Shown in pieces: positions 7,030-14,993 of a stretch of 64,000 nucleotides of DNA. The DNA lies in the NCBI RefSeq assembly GCF_003217775.1, contig NZ_QJVJ01000010.1, forward strand, positions 62,001-126,000, in the 5' to 3' direction. A program made the position numbers and the translations under genes. Positions within the stretch are counted from its first letter, which is position 1. Every line of letters starts with the position of its first letter. The DNA is from Paenibacillus flagellatus (GTDB lineage Bacteria; Bacillota; Bacilli; Paenibacillales; NBRC-103111). The notes under the pieces were generated by a model. The model was not told the DNA's origin. It worked only from the letters and a program-made list of their open reading frames with translations, and searched no databases.

Positions 7030-8475
7030 ATGACCGATTTTCATGTGCCGTTCCTGTCTTATTCGGAACGGTATCCGCTCAAATACGAGGCGCTGTACCA
7101 CGCCATCAAAGATTCGATCGCGGACGGCAAGCTCGAGTACGGCGCCAAGCTGCCGTCCAGCCGGGAGCTCGGGAAGCTGTACGCGCTGTCGCGAGGCATC
7201 GTCAGCCAGGTGTACGACATGCTCGCCTCGGAAGGCTACGTCGAGAGCGAGGTCGGACGGGGCACCTACGTGGCGTACCGCCGCGACCGGATGCCCGCCG
7301 CGGACGAGGGCGGCGGCCGGGAGTGCGATTTGTCGGCATGGGGGCGGCGAATCGCCGCGGAGCCGCCGCACCCGTCCCCGGAGCCGAAGGCGCCGATTGA
7401 ATTCGCGATCGGCTACGGCGACAAGTCGTTGTTTCCGACGACGGCGTGGAACCGGGCGCTGTACGCGCAAGTGCGGCGGATGGGCGACGTCTCCGACGGC
7501 GACGTCTTCGCGGCGGAAGGGCACGAGCCGCTCCGCGAGGCGGTCGGCCGCCACCTTCGCCGGGTGCGGGGCATTCGCGCGGACGCGTCGTCCGTCGCAA
7601 TCGTGAACGGGTCGATGCAGGCGATCGGGCTGCTGACCCAGTTGCTTGTCGAGCCGGGGGCGCCGGTCGTCGTCGAGAACCCGTGCTACTCCGGCTTTTT
7701 GTCGGCGATCGCGGCGGCCGGCGGGCGTCCCGTCGCGGCGGAGACGGACGAGCACGGGATCGTGCCGTCCGATTGGGACGCCAAGCTGCTGTTCGTGACG
7801 CCGAGCCGGCAGTTTCCGACCGGCGCGGTGCTCGGTCTGGAGCGGCGCCAGCGGCTGCTCGCCTGGGCGGCGGAACGGGGGGCGATCGTCGTCGAGGACG
7901 ACTACGACAGCGAGTTCCGCCACCGCGGACGGCCGATCGAGCCGCTGAAGGCGCTCGACCGCGACGACCGCGTCGTCTACGTCGGCACGTTCACGCGGAC
8001 GATGATGCATCATTTCCGCATCGGCTACGCGGTGCTGCCCGCCCGGCTCCGGGAGCCGTTTCTGCGCGCGAAGCGGCTGTTCGAGCCGCACCCGGCGTCG
8101 ATTCTCGAGCAGCGGGCGCTCGCCGCCTTCATGAACGGCGGCGAGTACGAGCGGCATTTGCGCCGTCTGGGCCGCGTCTACAGCCGCAAGTTCGAGCTGC
8201 TCCGCGGCTTGCTCGCGAGCGAGCTGGCGGGCGCGTTCGCGCCGGTGCCGTCCGACGCCGGGCTGCACGTGTTCGCCCGGTGGCGCGGCTCGGCGGAGTC
8301 GTACGGCGCGTTCCGCCGGGACTGCTTCGACGCGGGTGTCGCGTGGTCGGACGGGAGCCGCTACTACGCGGAGCGTCCCGTCGCGTCCGCCTGCTTCGGC
8401 TTCGCGCATTTGAGCGAGGCGGACATCGCGGAGGGCGTGAGGCGGATGCGCGAGGCTTGGGAGCGGCGCGGATAG
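7030..8475 (+). CDS. MocR/PdxR-type regulator (GntR winged helix fused to aminotransferase-fold domain)
   Basis: A 481-residue fusion regulator. Residues 15-80 are a GntR winged helix (IKDSIADGKLEYGAKLPSSRELGKLYALSRGIVSQVYDML, in segments). About 120-475 is an aminotransferase class I domain, with the PLP-site-like region YVGTFTRTMMHHFRIGY and the earlier segment VVVENPCYSGF. The position that holds the PLP lysine in most members reads TFTRTM here, so covalent PLP binding is doubtful. These proteins sense PLP or an amino compound and control adjacent genes. GGGGGG lies 8 bases before the ATG. A TATAAT box (6926-6931) without a good -35 precedes it, which fits a regulated promoter. The divergent PPOX gene is the probable target. 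Confidence 0.9.
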   Translation: MTDFHVPFLSYSERYPLKYEALYHAIKDSIADGKLEYGAKLPSSRELGKLYALSRGIVSQVYDMLASEGYVESEVGRGTYVAYRRDRMPAADEGGGRECDLSAWGRRIAAEPPHPSPEPKAPIEFAIGYGDKSLFPTTAWNRALYAQVRRMGDVSDGDVFAAEGHEPLREAVGRHLRRVRGIRADASSVAIVNGSMQAIGLLTQLLVEPGAPVVVENPCYSGFLSAIAAAGGRPVAAETDEHGIVPSDWDAKLLFVTPSRQFPTGAVLGLERRQRLLAWAAERGAIVVEDDYDSEFRHRGRPIEPLKALDRDDRVVYVGTFTRTMMHHFRIGYAVLPARLREPFLRAKRLFEPHPASILEQRALAAFMNGGEYERHLRRLGRVYSRKFELLRGLLASELAGAFAPVPSDAGLHVFARWRGSAESYGAFRRDCFDAGVAWSDGSRYYAERPVASACFGFAHLSEADIAEGVRRMREAWERRG

Positions 8476-8504
8476 CGTCGGGGAAAGCGGCCCGAAAACC
8501 GAAC

Positions 8505-8570
8505 AAAAGCCCCGCCCCGGCGCGAAATCACGTACAACCGTACGCTATTTCGCCGGGAACGGGGCTTTTT
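8505..8570. terminator. Bidirectional terminator between the MocR-type gene and psd
   Basis: AAAAGCCCCG (8505-8514) pairs with CGGGGCTTTT (8560-8569), and the stem is extended inward by CCGGCG/CGAAAT pairing with ATTTCG/CCGG. T runs on both strands suit the two convergent genes. Confidence 0.85.
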
Positions 8571-8604
8571 CGCCGCACGGCACCGGCACGGCACGACGCC
8601 GGGC

Positions 8605-9390
8605 TTACTTCGCGTGCAGCCGGCCGAGCGCTTCGCCCATCTTCACCTTCGAGCCGACCGCCAAGTCCGGACGGGGCTCGAAAATGCCGTTCTCGGTCAG
8701 CAGGACGACCGTCGAGCCGAACTCGAAATAGGCGAGGTCGCCCCCGCGCTCGAGCCGGTCGGGCAGCGGCTCGACGTAGCGGATGCTGCTGACGTTCATC
8801 GCGCCGACCTTGACGACGGCGATTTCGCCGAACTCGTGATCGATATACGTAATAAGCCGCTCGTTGCGGCTGAGTACCCGCTTCATATGGCGCAAGCCGA
8901 AATCGTTCACGGGGTAAACCTTGCCCTTCACGTGCTCCTTCTCGAGCACGTTCCCCGTCGCCGGCGAGTGGATGCGGTGGTAGTCCGTCGGGCTCAAATA
9001 CAGCACGAAAAAGAACCCGTTCCGGTAATTGACCGTTCTCGGGGACCGGTTGAGCAGCTCCTCCACGGTGTAGCTCTGGCCCTTGACGTCCAGCATCGTC
9101 CCGGCTTGGATCGCCCCCATCCCGGTAATGAGCGCGTCGACCGGACTGAGCAGCGCGTCCGGGGCTTCGTCGAGCGGACGCAAGCCGGGCTTCAACCGCC
9201 GGGTGAAAAATTCGTTCAGCGTCCGGTATTCCCCGATCGCTTTCTCCGCATCCTCCAATCGGATGCCGTACGATTTGGCGAATTGGGGGATGAGCAGACG
9301 GCTGGCCCCCGATCGGGCGAAAGCGCCGGTGATGCGGGATATCCATTTGCGCGAGGATAGCTCGGTCATGAGTCGAAATAACGGTTTCAT
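8605..9390 (-). CDS. psd: Phosphatidylserine decarboxylase
   Basis: A 261-residue proenzyme that makes phosphatidylethanolamine from phosphatidylserine at the membrane. The self-cleavage motif appears as FGST (about residue 225), where the Ser becomes the pyruvoyl group of the alpha chain. Other conserved parts are LNEFFTRRLKPGLRP, SPVDALI (with the catalytic Asp) and YHRIHSPATG (with the catalytic His). The length fits the short bacterial form. The start at 9390 gives MKPLFRLMTEL. pssA is not adjacent, unlike in Bacillus subtilis. It ends at the shared terminator with the convergent regulator gene. Confidence 0.95.
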   Translation of the reverse strand: MKPLFRLMTELSSRKWISRITGAFARSGASRLLIPQFAKSYGIRLEDAEKAIGEYRTLNEFFTRRLKPGLRPLDEAPDALLSPVDALITGMGAIQAGTMLDVKGQSYTVEELLNRSPRTVNYRNGFFFVLYLSPTDYHRIHSPATGNVLEKEHVKGKVYPVNDFGLRHMKRVLSRNERLITYIDHEFGEIAVVKVGAMNVSSIRYVEPLPDRLERGGDLAYFEFGSTVVLLTENGIFEPRPDLAVGSKVKMGEALGRLHAK

Positions 9391-9515
9391 TCTCGCCCAC
9401 CTTACGAAAGTAATCCCCGGGTCGGGGCATGATCTATTCTATTATCTTGACACATCGCCGCCCGCAACGCAACTGGGGCTCCCGCCATTGGCGCGCAACA
9501 AAAAAAAGCAGCCGA

Positions 9516-9755
9516 TCAGCTGCCGGCGGCGGCGTCCGGGCGCTCCGGCCGTTTCCCGCTCCGTTTATACTCTTGGCACGACAAGCAGGTGGCGGCGTTC
9601 ACCAGCACCGGGATGGCGCAGCCGGAATATTTGACGCAGTGAACCGGCGTTTTGTCGTCGGGGTCTTGGGATATTTGCACGCAAAAACGGCAGCCGGCGA
9701 TCAGTTGCTGCGTGACGTTCAGCATCGTCTGCTTCAATCGAACGGTATCGTCCAT
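9516..9755 (-). CDS. Small Cys-rich protein, function unknown
   Basis: A 79-residue protein with seven Cys residues in patterns CRFC, HC...GC and CLSC, which suggest a zinc ribbon or metal-binding knuckle. The helical N-terminus (LKQTMLNVTQQLIAG) has no signal or membrane segment. ATG at 9755 is chosen for the AAGGAG site about 9 bases upstream; a longer in-frame reading exists but lacks a site. It lies divergent from the thiamine operon and is not obviously linked to it. I do not recognise the family; similar short Cys-rich hypothetical proteins are seen in Paenibacillaceae, from memory. Confidence 0.65.
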   Translation of the reverse strand: MDDTVRLKQTMLNVTQQLIAGCRFCVQISQDPDDKTPVHCVKYSGCAIPVLVNAATCLSCQEYKRSGKRPERPDAAAGS

Positions 9756-9908
9756 GCGCAAAAGGCTCCTTCGAAAATTCGGTCGCGGCCAAACGGCTTC
9801 GAAGCCGACGATCGGCAAGCCGCGGCAAGGCCACGTTAATAGTACCATACCGGCGAAGCGATTGTCACTATTTGGAAAACGGCCCGATGTCTCCCGCAAA
9901 CGGCATCA

Positions 9909-9939
9909 TTGACAATCGCCCGAATCGTGTTAATATAAA
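9909..9939 (+). promoter_or_regulatory. Promoter of the ykoEDC-tenA operon
   Basis: A perfect TTGACA (9909-9914) is followed by overlapping -10 candidates TAATAT (9931-9936, 16-base spacer) and TATAAA (9934-9939). Transcription would begin just before the riboswitch. Confidence 0.75.
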
Positions 9940-9943
9940 TGTG

Positions 9944-10036
9944 TCACTAGGGGAGCCCGTCGGGGCTGAGATTGGATGCGCGCATCCTAGACCCTTCGAA
10001 CCTGATCTGGATGATACCAGCGTAGGGAAGTGGGAC
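9944..10036 (+). promoter_or_regulatory. TPP riboswitch (THI element)
   Basis: The conserved THI-box sequence blocks are all present: GGGGAGCCC, CTGAGA (9966-9971), the variable P3 hairpin GATGCGCGCATC, ACCTGATCTGG, ATACCAG and CGTAGGGAAG. It binds thiamine pyrophosphate. A terminator hairpin lies 40 bases downstream, so control is by transcription termination when TPP is abundant. Confidence 0.97.
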
Positions 10037-10076
10037 ACCTGACCTTTCGAAACGATATCGTTCCTTTCGAATGCGC

Positions 10077-10104
10077 GTCCACCTCTATGGGGTGGACTTT
10101 TTTT
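10077..10104 (+). terminator. Riboswitch-controlled terminator
   Basis: GTCCACC (10077-10083) pairs with GGTGGAC (10091-10097), followed by seven T. It lies between the TPP aptamer and ykoE and is the expression platform. Confidence 0.9.
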
Positions 10105-10165
10105 ATTGTCAGCGGTCCGCGAGCTCGAACCCGGGGACAAATTCCGTTAACAGGAGAGGATCCAC

Positions 10166-10765
10166 ATGCCTTCCAGCACCAAAGCGCCGAAAGGGTTGAA
10201 GCTGACCGACATTTTGGTCACCGTCGTCATCGCCGTCGTGTTCGGCCTGATTTACCGCATATGGGGGCCCGTGTACGACATCGTCAAAATCGTCGGCCTC
10301 CAGGCCGAGCAGCTGACGTACGGCGTATGGTACATCGCCGCCACGGTCGCGTTTCTCATCATCCGCAAGCCGGGCGTCGCCTTGCTGGCGGAGGTGGCGG
10401 CCGCGCTGTTCGAAATGCTGATCGGCTCGCACTACAGCGTCGAGTCGCTGACGTACGGCATCGCGCAAGGCATCGGCGCGGAAATCGTGTTCGCTTTGTT
10501 CGCTTACCGCTCTTATTCGCTCGCGACGACGTGCCTGGCCGGAATCGGGGCGGCCGCCGGCTCGCTCGCCATGGACTGGTACAAAGGGTATCTCGTCGAA
10601 TTGGCGGGCTGGAACTTGACGCTGTACTTCGTCTTCCGGCTGATCAGCGCCCTCGTCATAACCGGCGGCGTCGCTTATTATCTGGTCAAGGCGCTCGAGG
10701 CGACGGGCGTCACCCGGATCGTCCGCCCGGTATCGGAAGCGGACCGGCGCTCGCTGCACGATTGA
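10166..10765 (+). CDS. ykoE: ECF transporter S component for hydroxymethylpyrimidine/thiamine
   Basis: A 199-residue membrane protein with about five to six hydrophobic segments, beginning after a short hydrophilic lead at LTDILVTVVIAVVFGLIY. The sequence WGPVYDIVKIVG and the context match YkoE, the substrate-binding subunit of the YkoEDC energy-coupling-factor transporter for thiamine precursors. It is the first gene behind the TPP riboswitch and is followed at 22 bases by the ATPase gene. The YkoF thiamine-binding protein that heads the B. subtilis operon is absent here. Confidence 0.92.
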   Translation: MPSSTKAPKGLKLTDILVTVVIAVVFGLIYRIWGPVYDIVKIVGLQAEQLTYGVWYIAATVAFLIIRKPGVALLAEVAAALFEMLIGSHYSVESLTYGIAQGIGAEIVFALFAYRSYSLATTCLAGIGAAAGSLAMDWYKGYLVELAGWNLTLYFVFRLISALVITGGVAYYLVKALEATGVTRIVRPVSEADRRSLHD

Positions 10766-10787
10766 TTAACGAACGGAGGGGACGCTC

Positions 10788-12326
10788 ATGGAAACGGCGG
10801 CGGGAGTCGAACGGTTGAGGCTGAAATTTCCCGGCGCGCCGGCGCTCACATTCCGGGATTTGACCTTCTCCGTCCGGAGAGGGGAACGCGTGCTGCTGCT
10901 CGGTCCGAGCGGCTGCGGCAAGTCGACGCTGCTGCAGGTGCTGACCGGCCTCATTCCGGAGGCGATCGACGTGCCGATCGCCGCCGATTCGATTCGGGTG
11001 CCGGACAAATGGGCGTACGTGTTCCAAGACCCGGACACGCAGTTTTGCATGCCGTTCGTGGACGAGGAGCTGGCGTTCGTGCTGGAAAACCTGCTCGTCC
11101 CGCGCGCCGACATGCCGCGGCGGATGGAGGCGCTGCTCGAGCGGGTCGGCCTTCGTCTCGACCGGCTGCATACGCCGATCGCGTCGCTGTCGCAAGGGAT
11201 GAAGCAGCGGCTGGCCATCGCGTCCGCTCTCGCGCTCGAGCCGGACGTCCTGTTCGTCGACGAGCCGACCTCGCTGCTCGATCCCGAAGGGACGAAGCAG
11301 GTGTGGGAGACGATCCGCGAAGCCGGAGCCGGCCGAACGGTCGTCATCGTCGAGCACAAGATCGACGAAATCGTCGATTACGTCGACCGCGTCGTCCTGT
11401 TCAACCGGTCCGGCGAAATCACGGCGGACGGCCCGGCCCGGGACGTGTTCGCCGAGCAGGCGGACCGGCTCGTCGAGGACGGCATCTGGTATCCCGGCGT
11501 GTGGGACGATTACGTCCGAAGCGGCCGTTTTCCCGCTCGCGAGCGGGTAACCGCCGACGGGGCGGCACGGCCGGAGACGCCGCTCGTCCGGCTGAACCGG
11601 TTCGCCGTATGCCGGGGAAAGGACACGAAGCTGCGGGTCGAAGCGGCGGACATCCGCGCCGGGGAATGGATCGCCGTCGTCGGTCCGAACGGGGCGGGGA
11701 AAAGCACGCTGCTGCTCGGCCTCATGCAGCTGCTCAGGACGGAAGGCGAATATGCGCTGAACGGGCGACCGGCGGGAAGCGATCGGAGATTGTCCGACGA
11801 AATCGCCTTCGTGTTCCAAAATCCGGAGTTTCAATTCGTGACGAACTCCGTCTACGACGAAATCGCGTTCTCGCTGCGGCAGGACAAACGGCCGGAAGCC
11901 GAGGTCGAGGCGAAGACGGCGGAGCTGCTTGCCGCCTTCGACTTGGCGGACCGCCGGGACCATCATCCGTTCCAGCTGTCGCTAGGTCAAAAGCGCCGGC
12001 TCAGCGTCGCGTCCGCGATCGTGAAGGAGCAGCGCATTCTGCTGCTCGACGAGCCGACGTTCGGCCAGGACGCCCGCAGCACGTTCGCGCTGCTGGAGAA
12101 GCTGGAGAGCTGGCGCCGGCGCGGCACCGCGATCGTCATGGTGACGCACGACCCGGATATCGTGAGCCGGTTCGCGACGCGCGTCTGGGACGTAAGCGGC
12201 GGGGAGCTGCGCGCGGACCGGTCGCCGGAGCAATGGAAGGCCGCATTCGACGCGGCTCAGCCGGCGGGTCGCGATCGACGCGAGCCGGGACGCGTGCGGG
12301 AGGAGGAGCCGGAGCCATGCCGATAA
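10788..12326 (+). CDS. ykoD: ECF transporter duplicated ATPase
   Basis: A 512-residue protein holding two ABC ATPase domains in one chain. The first (about 5-235) has Walker A GPSGCGKST, signature SLSQGMKQR and Walker B LFVDEPTSLLD. The second (about 265-490) has GPNGAGKST, LSLGQKRR and LLLDEPTFGQD. Both have the Q-loop form YVFQDPDTQF or FVFQNPEFQF typical of ECF ATPases. It powers YkoE/YkoC uptake at the inner face of the membrane. The 3' end overlaps ykoC by 10 bases. Confidence 0.95.
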   Translation: METAAGVERLRLKFPGAPALTFRDLTFSVRRGERVLLLGPSGCGKSTLLQVLTGLIPEAIDVPIAADSIRVPDKWAYVFQDPDTQFCMPFVDEELAFVLENLLVPRADMPRRMEALLERVGLRLDRLHTPIASLSQGMKQRLAIASALALEPDVLFVDEPTSLLDPEGTKQVWETIREAGAGRTVVIVEHKIDEIVDYVDRVVLFNRSGEITADGPARDVFAEQADRLVEDGIWYPGVWDDYVRSGRFPARERVTADGAARPETPLVRLNRFAVCRGKDTKLRVEAADIRAGEWIAVVGPNGAGKSTLLLGLMQLLRTEGEYALNGRPAGSDRRLSDEIAFVFQNPEFQFVTNSVYDEIAFSLRQDKRPEAEVEAKTAELLAAFDLADRRDHHPFQLSLGQKRRLSVASAIVKEQRILLLDEPTFGQDARSTFALLEKLESWRRRGTAIVMVTHDPDIVSRFATRVWDVSGGELRADRSPEQWKAAFDAAQPAGRDRREPGRVREEEPEPCR

Positions 12327-13111
12327 CGTTCGCGTACCGGGAAACGTGGCTGCATCGCGTCAATCCGACCTTGAAGCTGGCGCTGTGCCTCGCCTGGTTC
12401 GTCCTCGTCCTGTTCACGCACAATCCGAGCGTCATGGCGAACATGACCGCCGTCTCGCTGCTCGCGCTGGCGGCGTGGAGCGGCCATCCGGCCAAACGGC
12501 TCGCGCTGTACGTGCTGCCGGCGGTCATTCTGTTCGTCTCGTCGTCCACCTCCATGATTTTTTACGGCAAAGGGGAGACGACGTGGTGGGAATGGGGACT
12601 GATCCACGTTACGAAGGAAAGCTTTTATCGCGGCGTGCAGGTCGGCTTGAAGTCGTTATGCTTCGCGTTCGTCGGCTTGGCGTTCGCGCTGACGACGCGG
12701 CCGGTGCTGCTGTTCTATTCGCTCATGCAGCAGTGCAAGGTGCCGCCGAAATACGCCTACGGCTTCATGGCCGCCATGCGGCTGCTGCCGATGATGGCCG
12801 ACGAGGTTCAGACGCTCCGCCACGCGCTGGCGGTACGGGGCGTCGGCCGGGAGCGGGGGCCGAAGGGCTGGTACCGCAAGGCGAAAGCGTACGCAGTGCC
12901 GATGCTCGCCCAGAGCATACGCCGCGCCCAACGGATCGCGGTGGCGATGGAGGCGAAGCGGTTCGCGGGAAGCGGCCGGCGAACGTACTATTACGAGGTC
13001 GGCTTCGGACCGGCGGACGCCGCGTTCGCCGCCGGCGCGCTGGCGGCCATCGCGCTCGCTTACTTGGCCGGCGTGCAGTGGCCGTACGTGGACGTGACCG
13101 ACGTCCGATAA
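12317..13111 (+). CDS. ykoC: ECF transporter T component
   Basis: A 264-residue membrane scaffold (EcfT type) joining the S component to the ATPases. The hydrophobic N-terminal half is followed by cytoplasmic coupling helices, including MAAMRLLPMMADEVQTLRHA and RRAQRIAVAMEAKRF, whose A-R-G-type signatures contact the ATPases. A last membrane helix lies near the C-terminus. The ATG at 12317 overlaps ykoD and follows GGAGGAGCC. It is the third gene of the riboswitch operon. Confidence 0.93.
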   Translation: MPITFAYRETWLHRVNPTLKLALCLAWFVLVLFTHNPSVMANMTAVSLLALAAWSGHPAKRLALYVLPAVILFVSSSTSMIFYGKGETTWWEWGLIHVTKESFYRGVQVGLKSLCFAFVGLAFALTTRPVLLFYSLMQQCKVPPKYAYGFMAAMRLLPMMADEVQTLRHALAVRGVGRERGPKGWYRKAKAYAVPMLAQSIRRAQRIAVAMEAKRFAGSGRRTYYYEVGFGPADAAFAAGALAAIALAYLAGVQWPYVDVTDVR

Positions 13112-13135
13112 GTCGATGACGAAGGAGAGAGGACG

Positions 13136-13798
13136 ATGTTATTTTCGAAACGGCTGCGGGAAGCGGCGGATGCGAGCTGGGAGGCCAGCTTCGCGCATCC
13201 GTTCGTCACCGGGATCGCCGACGGCGGCTTGCCGCTCGACCGGTTCAAGTTTTACGTGCTGAACGACGCCTATTACTTGTCCTGCTTCGCGCAGGTGCAG
13301 GCGCTCGGGGCGGCGAAGGCGCCGGATTTGCACACGGCGAACCGGATGGCCGCCCACGTGCAGGGGACGTACGGCGCGGAGCTGTCGCTGCACGAGAAGT
13401 TTTCCAAGCTGCTCGGCATTACGGACGAGGAGCGCAGCGCCTTCAAGCCGGCGCCGACCGCCTACGCGTACACGTCGCACTTGTTCCGCGCGGCGTATAC
13501 CGGCCATCTGGGCGATATCGTGGCGGCCATTTTGCCGTGCTATTGGCTGTACTACGAAATCGGCGAACGGCTGAAAGGCTCGACGCCCGACGAGCCGATA
13601 TACCGCGAATGGATCGCCGCCTACGGAGGCGAATGGTTCGGAGAGCTCGTGCGCGAGCAGATCGACCGGGTGGACGACATCGCGGACAAGGTGACCGAGT
13701 CGGACCGGGAACGGATGCTGTCGCATTTCGTGATCAGCAGCCGGTACGAGCTTCAGTTTTGGGAGATGGCGTACCGCAAGGAGCAATGGCCGGCGTAA
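13136..13798 (+). CDS. tenA: Aminopyrimidine aminohydrolase (thiaminase II)
   Basis: A 220-residue TenA helical-bundle enzyme. It hydrolyses aminomethyl-pyrimidines from degraded thiamine to hydroxymethylpyrimidine for salvage. The catalytic Cys is residue 135 in LPCYWLYYEIG, and YYLSCFAQVQALGAAKA and SSRYELQFWEMAY are family segments. It sits 24 bases after ykoC behind a GGAGAGAGGA site, so uptake (YkoEDC) and conversion are encoded together under TPP control. Confidence 0.96.
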   Translation: MLFSKRLREAADASWEASFAHPFVTGIADGGLPLDRFKFYVLNDAYYLSCFAQVQALGAAKAPDLHTANRMAAHVQGTYGAELSLHEKFSKLLGITDEERSAFKPAPTAYAYTSHLFRAAYTGHLGDIVAAILPCYWLYYEIGERLKGSTPDEPIYREWIAAYGGEWFGELVREQIDRVDDIADKVTESDRERMLSHFVISSRYELQFWEMAYRKEQWPA

Positions 13799-13885
13799 CG
13801 GTCCTCCATGAAAGCACGCTTCCGGACGAACGGGTATGGGCAAGGGCGCTTCTGCCGATGATGAAGGCAGAGGCGGTGATGAAGC

Positions 13886-14188
13886 ATGAAAACGTTGATC
13901 GCGATCGGTACGATTGTCGGTCCCTTCGCGTTCGTCCTCCTGCGCTGGACGTCCGCCAAGCTGAGAACGGCGCTCGACGCGCTCGGCGTCGTCAGCGCTT
14001 TCGGGTTCGGCCTGCTGTCGGCGTTCGCCGTGGCCGACATCCGGGCGCACGGTACCGTATACGCGACGGAAGTGCACAAGCTGTTCGACAACCCGGCGTT
14101 TTTGGCGTTCGCCGGCTATTTGGGGCTGTATATGCTGTACCGGCTGCTGTGGAGCGCTTTCGCGTCGTTTCGCGAAGGCGCCCGCTAG
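13886..14188 (+). CDS. Small membrane protein, unknown function
   Basis: A 100-residue protein with three hydrophobic segments (about 2-20, 31-51 and 72-92) and a short basic tail. It may be the last gene of the thiamine operon because it follows tenA by 87 bases and is closed by a strong terminator, but nothing in the sequence ties it to thiamine. No family is recognised. The start ATG at 13886 follows AGGCAGAGGCGGTG. Confidence 0.65.
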   Translation: MKTLIAIGTIVGPFAFVLLRWTSAKLRTALDALGVVSAFGFGLLSAFAVADIRAHGTVYATEVHKLFDNPAFLAFAGYLGLYMLYRLLWSAFASFREGAR

Positions 14189-14215
14189 CCGGCCTATCGT
14201 CAACGGAAACGAAGA

Positions 14216-14259
14216 AAAGAGTCCGACGCATCGAAGCATCGATGCGCGGACTCTTTTTT
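14216..14259 (+). terminator. Strong intrinsic terminator
   Basis: AAAGAGTCCG (14216-14225) pairs with CGGACTCTTT (14247-14256), continued inward by CGCATCG/CGATGCG, with a T run. It closes the ykoE-tenA-small membrane protein unit. Confidence 0.9.
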
Positions 14260-14363
14260 CGCCGTTGCGGTCGTACAAGCCGCCTCCCGCGAATACAATA
14301 GTACGGACATCGGCAGCGCTCTCGATCCGACTATCGGAAATCCGCGCCGCGGGAGGGAACAGG

Positions 14364-14993
14364 TTGAGCGTATTTTGGAGTTATCTCCTATTGGGTTTGT
14401 CGCTGGCCGCGCCGATCGGGCCGATCAACGCGGCCCAAATCCGCACGGGCATCCGATCCGGATTCGTCCAGGCGTGGCTCGTCGGACTCGGCGCGATGGC
14501 GGCGGACGTCCTGTACATGCTGCTCGTCTACATGGGCGTCGTCCATTTCATCGACATCGCGTTCATGAAGACGTTTCTATGGCTGTTCGGCTGCTTCGTG
14601 CTCGTCTATACGGGCGTCGAAACGCTCGTCGCCGCCGGACGGCTCCACGAAGGGGACGGGACGCGAAGCGACGGGACGAGCCTCCGATCGTTCTCCTCCG
14701 GCTTCGTCCTGTCGGCGACCAATCCGCTGACCGTACTGTTCTGGCTCGGCATTTACGGTTCGGTATTGGCGGAATCGGCGGCCAGCCTCGTGCCGGGCAA
14801 GCTGCTGCTGTACAGCCTGGCGATCGTGCTCGGCATCCTGCTGTGGGATTTGTTCATGGCGGGCACCGCTTCCGGGTTCCGGCGGCTGCTCAGCCCCCGG
14901 TTTTTAACGATCGTCTCGATCGTGTCCGGGCTGTCGCTTCTCGTCTTCGGCGCCTACTTCGGGCTGGAAGCTTTCCGAGCTTTGTTCGGCTAA
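14364..14993 (+). CDS. LysE/RhtB-family exporter
   Basis: A 209-residue protein with six hydrophobic segments, typical of LysE/RhtB amino-acid exporters. The N-terminal signature GLSLAAPIGPINAAQIRTG and the mid-protein SATNPLTVLFWLGIYG are the family's conserved loops. The TTG at 14364 is preferred because GGGAGGG lies 7 bases upstream and the product then has the usual family length. The last 90 bases overlap the convergent permease gene on the other strand. The substrate is unknown. Confidence 0.88.
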   Translation: MSVFWSYLLLGLSLAAPIGPINAAQIRTGIRSGFVQAWLVGLGAMAADVLYMLLVYMGVVHFIDIAFMKTFLWLFGCFVLVYTGVETLVAAGRLHEGDGTRSDGTSLRSFSSGFVLSATNPLTVLFWLGIYGSVLAESAASLVPGKLLLYSLAIVLGILLWDLFMAGTASGFRRLLSPRFLTIVSIVSGLSLLVFGAYFGLEAFRALFG

